Positions 20,410 to 21,460 of a stretch of DNA of 21,460 nucleotides are shown piece by piece; the first letter of the stretch is position 1, and the number at the start of each line of letters is the position of its first letter. Source of the stretch: JAXDLW01 sp050998755 (GTDB lineage Bacteria; Chloroflexota; Dormibacteria; DASZGP01); the NCBI GenBank assembly GCA_050998755.1, contig JBPCPW010000096.1, positions 1 to 21,460 on the forward strand, written 5' to 3'. The position numbers and the translations under genes were made by a program. The notes beneath the pieces are model-generated. The model was not told where the DNA came from, did no database searches, and saw nothing but the letters and a program-made list of their open reading frames with translations.

Positions 20410-20998
20410 GGCCCACGCCCTCGAGAAGCGCGTCCAGCGCCTTGCGGATGTTGACCCAGCGAAAGCCGTCAGGGTCGAGCCCGCCGTGCAGCAGCAGGCC
20501 ATCCGCCAACGCCAGCAGAATGGATGCCAGGGCATTGGCTGGAATTGGGTCGAGCTCCCGGGTATCGACCGCCGCATCGATCCAGGTCCGGAGCCGACGA
20601 CGCCGACGCTCGATGTTGGCGACGAGGCTCTTCCGCACCACCTGGTCGGTGAGGGCGGCCGCCCACAGGTCAGTTCGGAGCTGGACGGTGCCGGGATTCT
20701 CTGCGCTGGCCAGCATCTCCTCAGTGAACCGGCGCAGCCGATCGACATATCCGGCTTCATCGCCCTCGAGTTCACGGAGAAGGCGGTCGAGGTCTTCGGT
20801 CTCCTCGTCCAGCAGGGCAAGAAGTAGGGCTTGCTTGCTGTCGAAATAGGTGTAGAAGGCCCCCTTGCTGAGGCCGGCCTCAAGACAGACGTCATCGACG
20901 GTGAAGTCGCGGTAGCCCTTGGTCGCGGCGCAGCGCCGGGCAGCCTCCAGGAACTGCGCGCGCCGCTCCAACTTGGCTGCCTGGGTCAGCTTGGGCAA
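20396..20998 (-). CDS. TetR family transcriptional regulator
   Basis: 200 aa. Residues about 10-55 form the TetR helix-turn-helix: RRAQFLEAARRCAATKGYRD, FTVDDVCLEAGLSKGAFYTY, FDSKQALLLALL. The rest is a helical ligand-binding and dimerisation domain (RFTEEMLASAENPGTVQLRT, DLWAAALTDQ, ILLALADGLLLHGGLDPDGF) of the TetR_C type seen in efflux regulators. It is first in an operon with the CLC transporter and ABC exporter, so it probably represses all four genes and is released by a transported or toxic ligand. The start is a TTG at 20998 with GGAAGG (minus strand, 21014-21009) 10 nt upstream. A perfect palindrome overlaps its promoter (21048-21063). Confidence 0.9.
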   Translation of the reverse strand: MPKLTQAAKLERRAQFLEAARRCAATKGYRDFTVDDVCLEAGLSKGAFYTYFDSKQALLLALLDEETEDLDRLLRELEGDEAGYVDRLRRFTEEMLASAENPGTVQLRTDLWAAALTDQVVRKSLVANIERRRRRLRTWIDAAVDTRELDPIPANALASILLALADGLLLHGGLDPDGFRWVNIRKALDALLEGVGRGRV

Positions 20999-21039
20999 CT
21001 GGCGAGTTCCTTCCGTGTGGCCAGCATCGACGCGACCTT

Positions 21040-21063
21040 AGCATAAAAACCGACCGGTCGGTT
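21040..21063 (-). promoter_or_regulatory. TetR operator palindrome and -10 box
   Basis: AACCGACCGGTCGGTT (21048-21063) is a perfect 16-bp palindrome, the size and symmetry of a TetR-family operator. On the minus strand it is followed by TATGCT (21045-21040), a TANNNT -10 box, so the palindrome occupies the -35/-10 spacer, an ideal repression position. Predicted transcription starts near 21033, giving a leader of about 35 nt with a GGAAGG ribosome site. No convincing -35 box is visible. Autoregulation by the adjacent TetR protein is inferred. Confidence 0.7.
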
Positions 21064-21245
21064 ACCGTCCATGCTTGAAGCCCGGCTGTGGATCGGCGTT
21101 CCGTTCATGTCAGATTCGGTAGTGGACGGCTGAGCCCGAGCCGCTGGTCCTGGCGGAGCTTCATCCTGGGGTCCGGCGTGCCGACTTCTTTCTTGAGACC
21201 GACTGACTGCTGACCCGGACGGCGGTGCCGGACCTGGCCCCCTAC

Positions 21246-21460
21246 TCAGGAGCCGGCGATCACCAGCAGGAGGAGCGCATCCTCGGGAACTGACAGTCGG
21301 TGCTCCACGCCGGCAGCCAGGGTGATGGCGTTGCCGGCGGCGACATCGACCGAAGTATCACCAAGCTCGAAATGGGCCTGACCCTTCAGGAGCTGGACAA
21401 CGGCGGCACCGTGGACGCTGTGATCCCGGATGTCAGTTCCACTCTTGACCGCCATCAGGA
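21246..21460 (-). CDS. Cupin-domain protein (partial, runs off the window)
   Basis: The visible 70 or so residues (VKSGTDIRDHSVHGAAVVQL, LKGQAHFELGDTSVDVAAGN, AITLAAGVEHRLSVPEDALL, LLVIAGS) contain both cupin motifs: G-x5-H-x-(H/V) in RDHSVHG, then G-D-like AAGNAITLAAGVEHRL, with the C-terminal His. This is a small single-domain cupin of about 100-115 aa whose function (metal binding, sugar or ligand binding) cannot be inferred. An ATG at 21455 would give 69 aa, but the frame stays open to the window end and the first strands expected in the fold are missing, so the start is probably beyond 21460. The gap 21064-21245 has no gene I can recognise; a short frame EPLVLAELHPGVRRADFFLE (about 21138-21203) may be a remnant. 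Confidence 0.65.
   Translation of the reverse strand, partial: LMAVKSGTDIRDHSVHGAAVVQLLKGQAHFELGDTSVDVAAGNAITLAAGVEHRLSVPEDALLLLVIAGS

Overview
The window is a stretch of high-GC bacterial chromosome, most likely from an actinomycete (Actinomycetota). This rests on strong third-position G/C bias, an AfsR-type BTAD/NB-ARC/TPR regulator, paralogous lipoproteins with two conserved cysteines, a RHH-DUF4097-DrrAB operon, a mycobacterial-type lactate 2-monooxygenase and frequent GTG/TTG or leaderless starts. The truncated Ser/Thr kinase has a style also seen in Chloroflexota/Dormibacterota, so the phylum call is not absolute. No rRNA, tRNA, CRISPR array, insertion sequence or phage gene was seen.

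Layout. (1) 1-1620 is a graveyard: the tail of a DUF4232-like secreted protein (minus strand) abuts head-to-head the C-terminal half of a membrane Ser/Thr kinase (plus strand), followed by a short MFS (MHS-type) transporter remnant. (2) 1649-4542 is an intact, tightly coupled operon with a leaderless-type promoter: ribbon-helix-helix regulator, DUF4097 beta-repeat protein, DrrA-like ATPase, DrrB-like permease. (3) 4569-5729 (minus) is a lactate 2-monooxygenase-like flavoenzyme with a leaderless promoter. (4) 5927-6311 (minus) is a frameshifted remnant of a beta-helix surface protein. (5) 6450-11685 is a regulator-lipoprotein neighbourhood: a 945-aa AfsR-like regulator and one lipoprotein on the minus strand, divergent from an NTF2-like protein and two further lipoproteins on the plus strand. 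The divergent gap carries three heptamers at exact 11-bp spacing, a SARP-type operator. (6) 11707-16448: a 5'-truncated S15/CocE hydrolase, an 815-aa in-frame chimera of an acyl-CoA ligase N-terminus with the C-terminal ~620 residues of pyruvate dehydrogenase E1 (AceE), and an intact dihydrolipoyl acyltransferase (E2) coupled by a GTGA overlap. (7) 16609-20998 (minus) is a four-gene coupled operon: TetR regulator, CLC anion transporter with CBS and RCK_C domains, ABC ATPase, ABC permease. A perfect 16-bp palindrome lies in the TetR promoter. (8) 21246-21460 (minus) is a cupin-domain gene running off the edge.

The most striking theme is the number of gene breakpoints (kinase, DUF4232, MFS, beta-helix, CocE, ligase/AceE) interleaved with well-preserved operons. 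Either the locus has suffered repeated illegitimate recombination and deletion, or some joins are assembly artefacts; reads across about 250, 11710 and 13297 would decide. The most interesting single object is the ligase-AceE chimera, whose junction falls between the ligase phosphate-binding loop and the start of the GNG segment of AceE. It removes the whole thiamine-diphosphate anchoring motif while keeping the frame and the coupling to E2.
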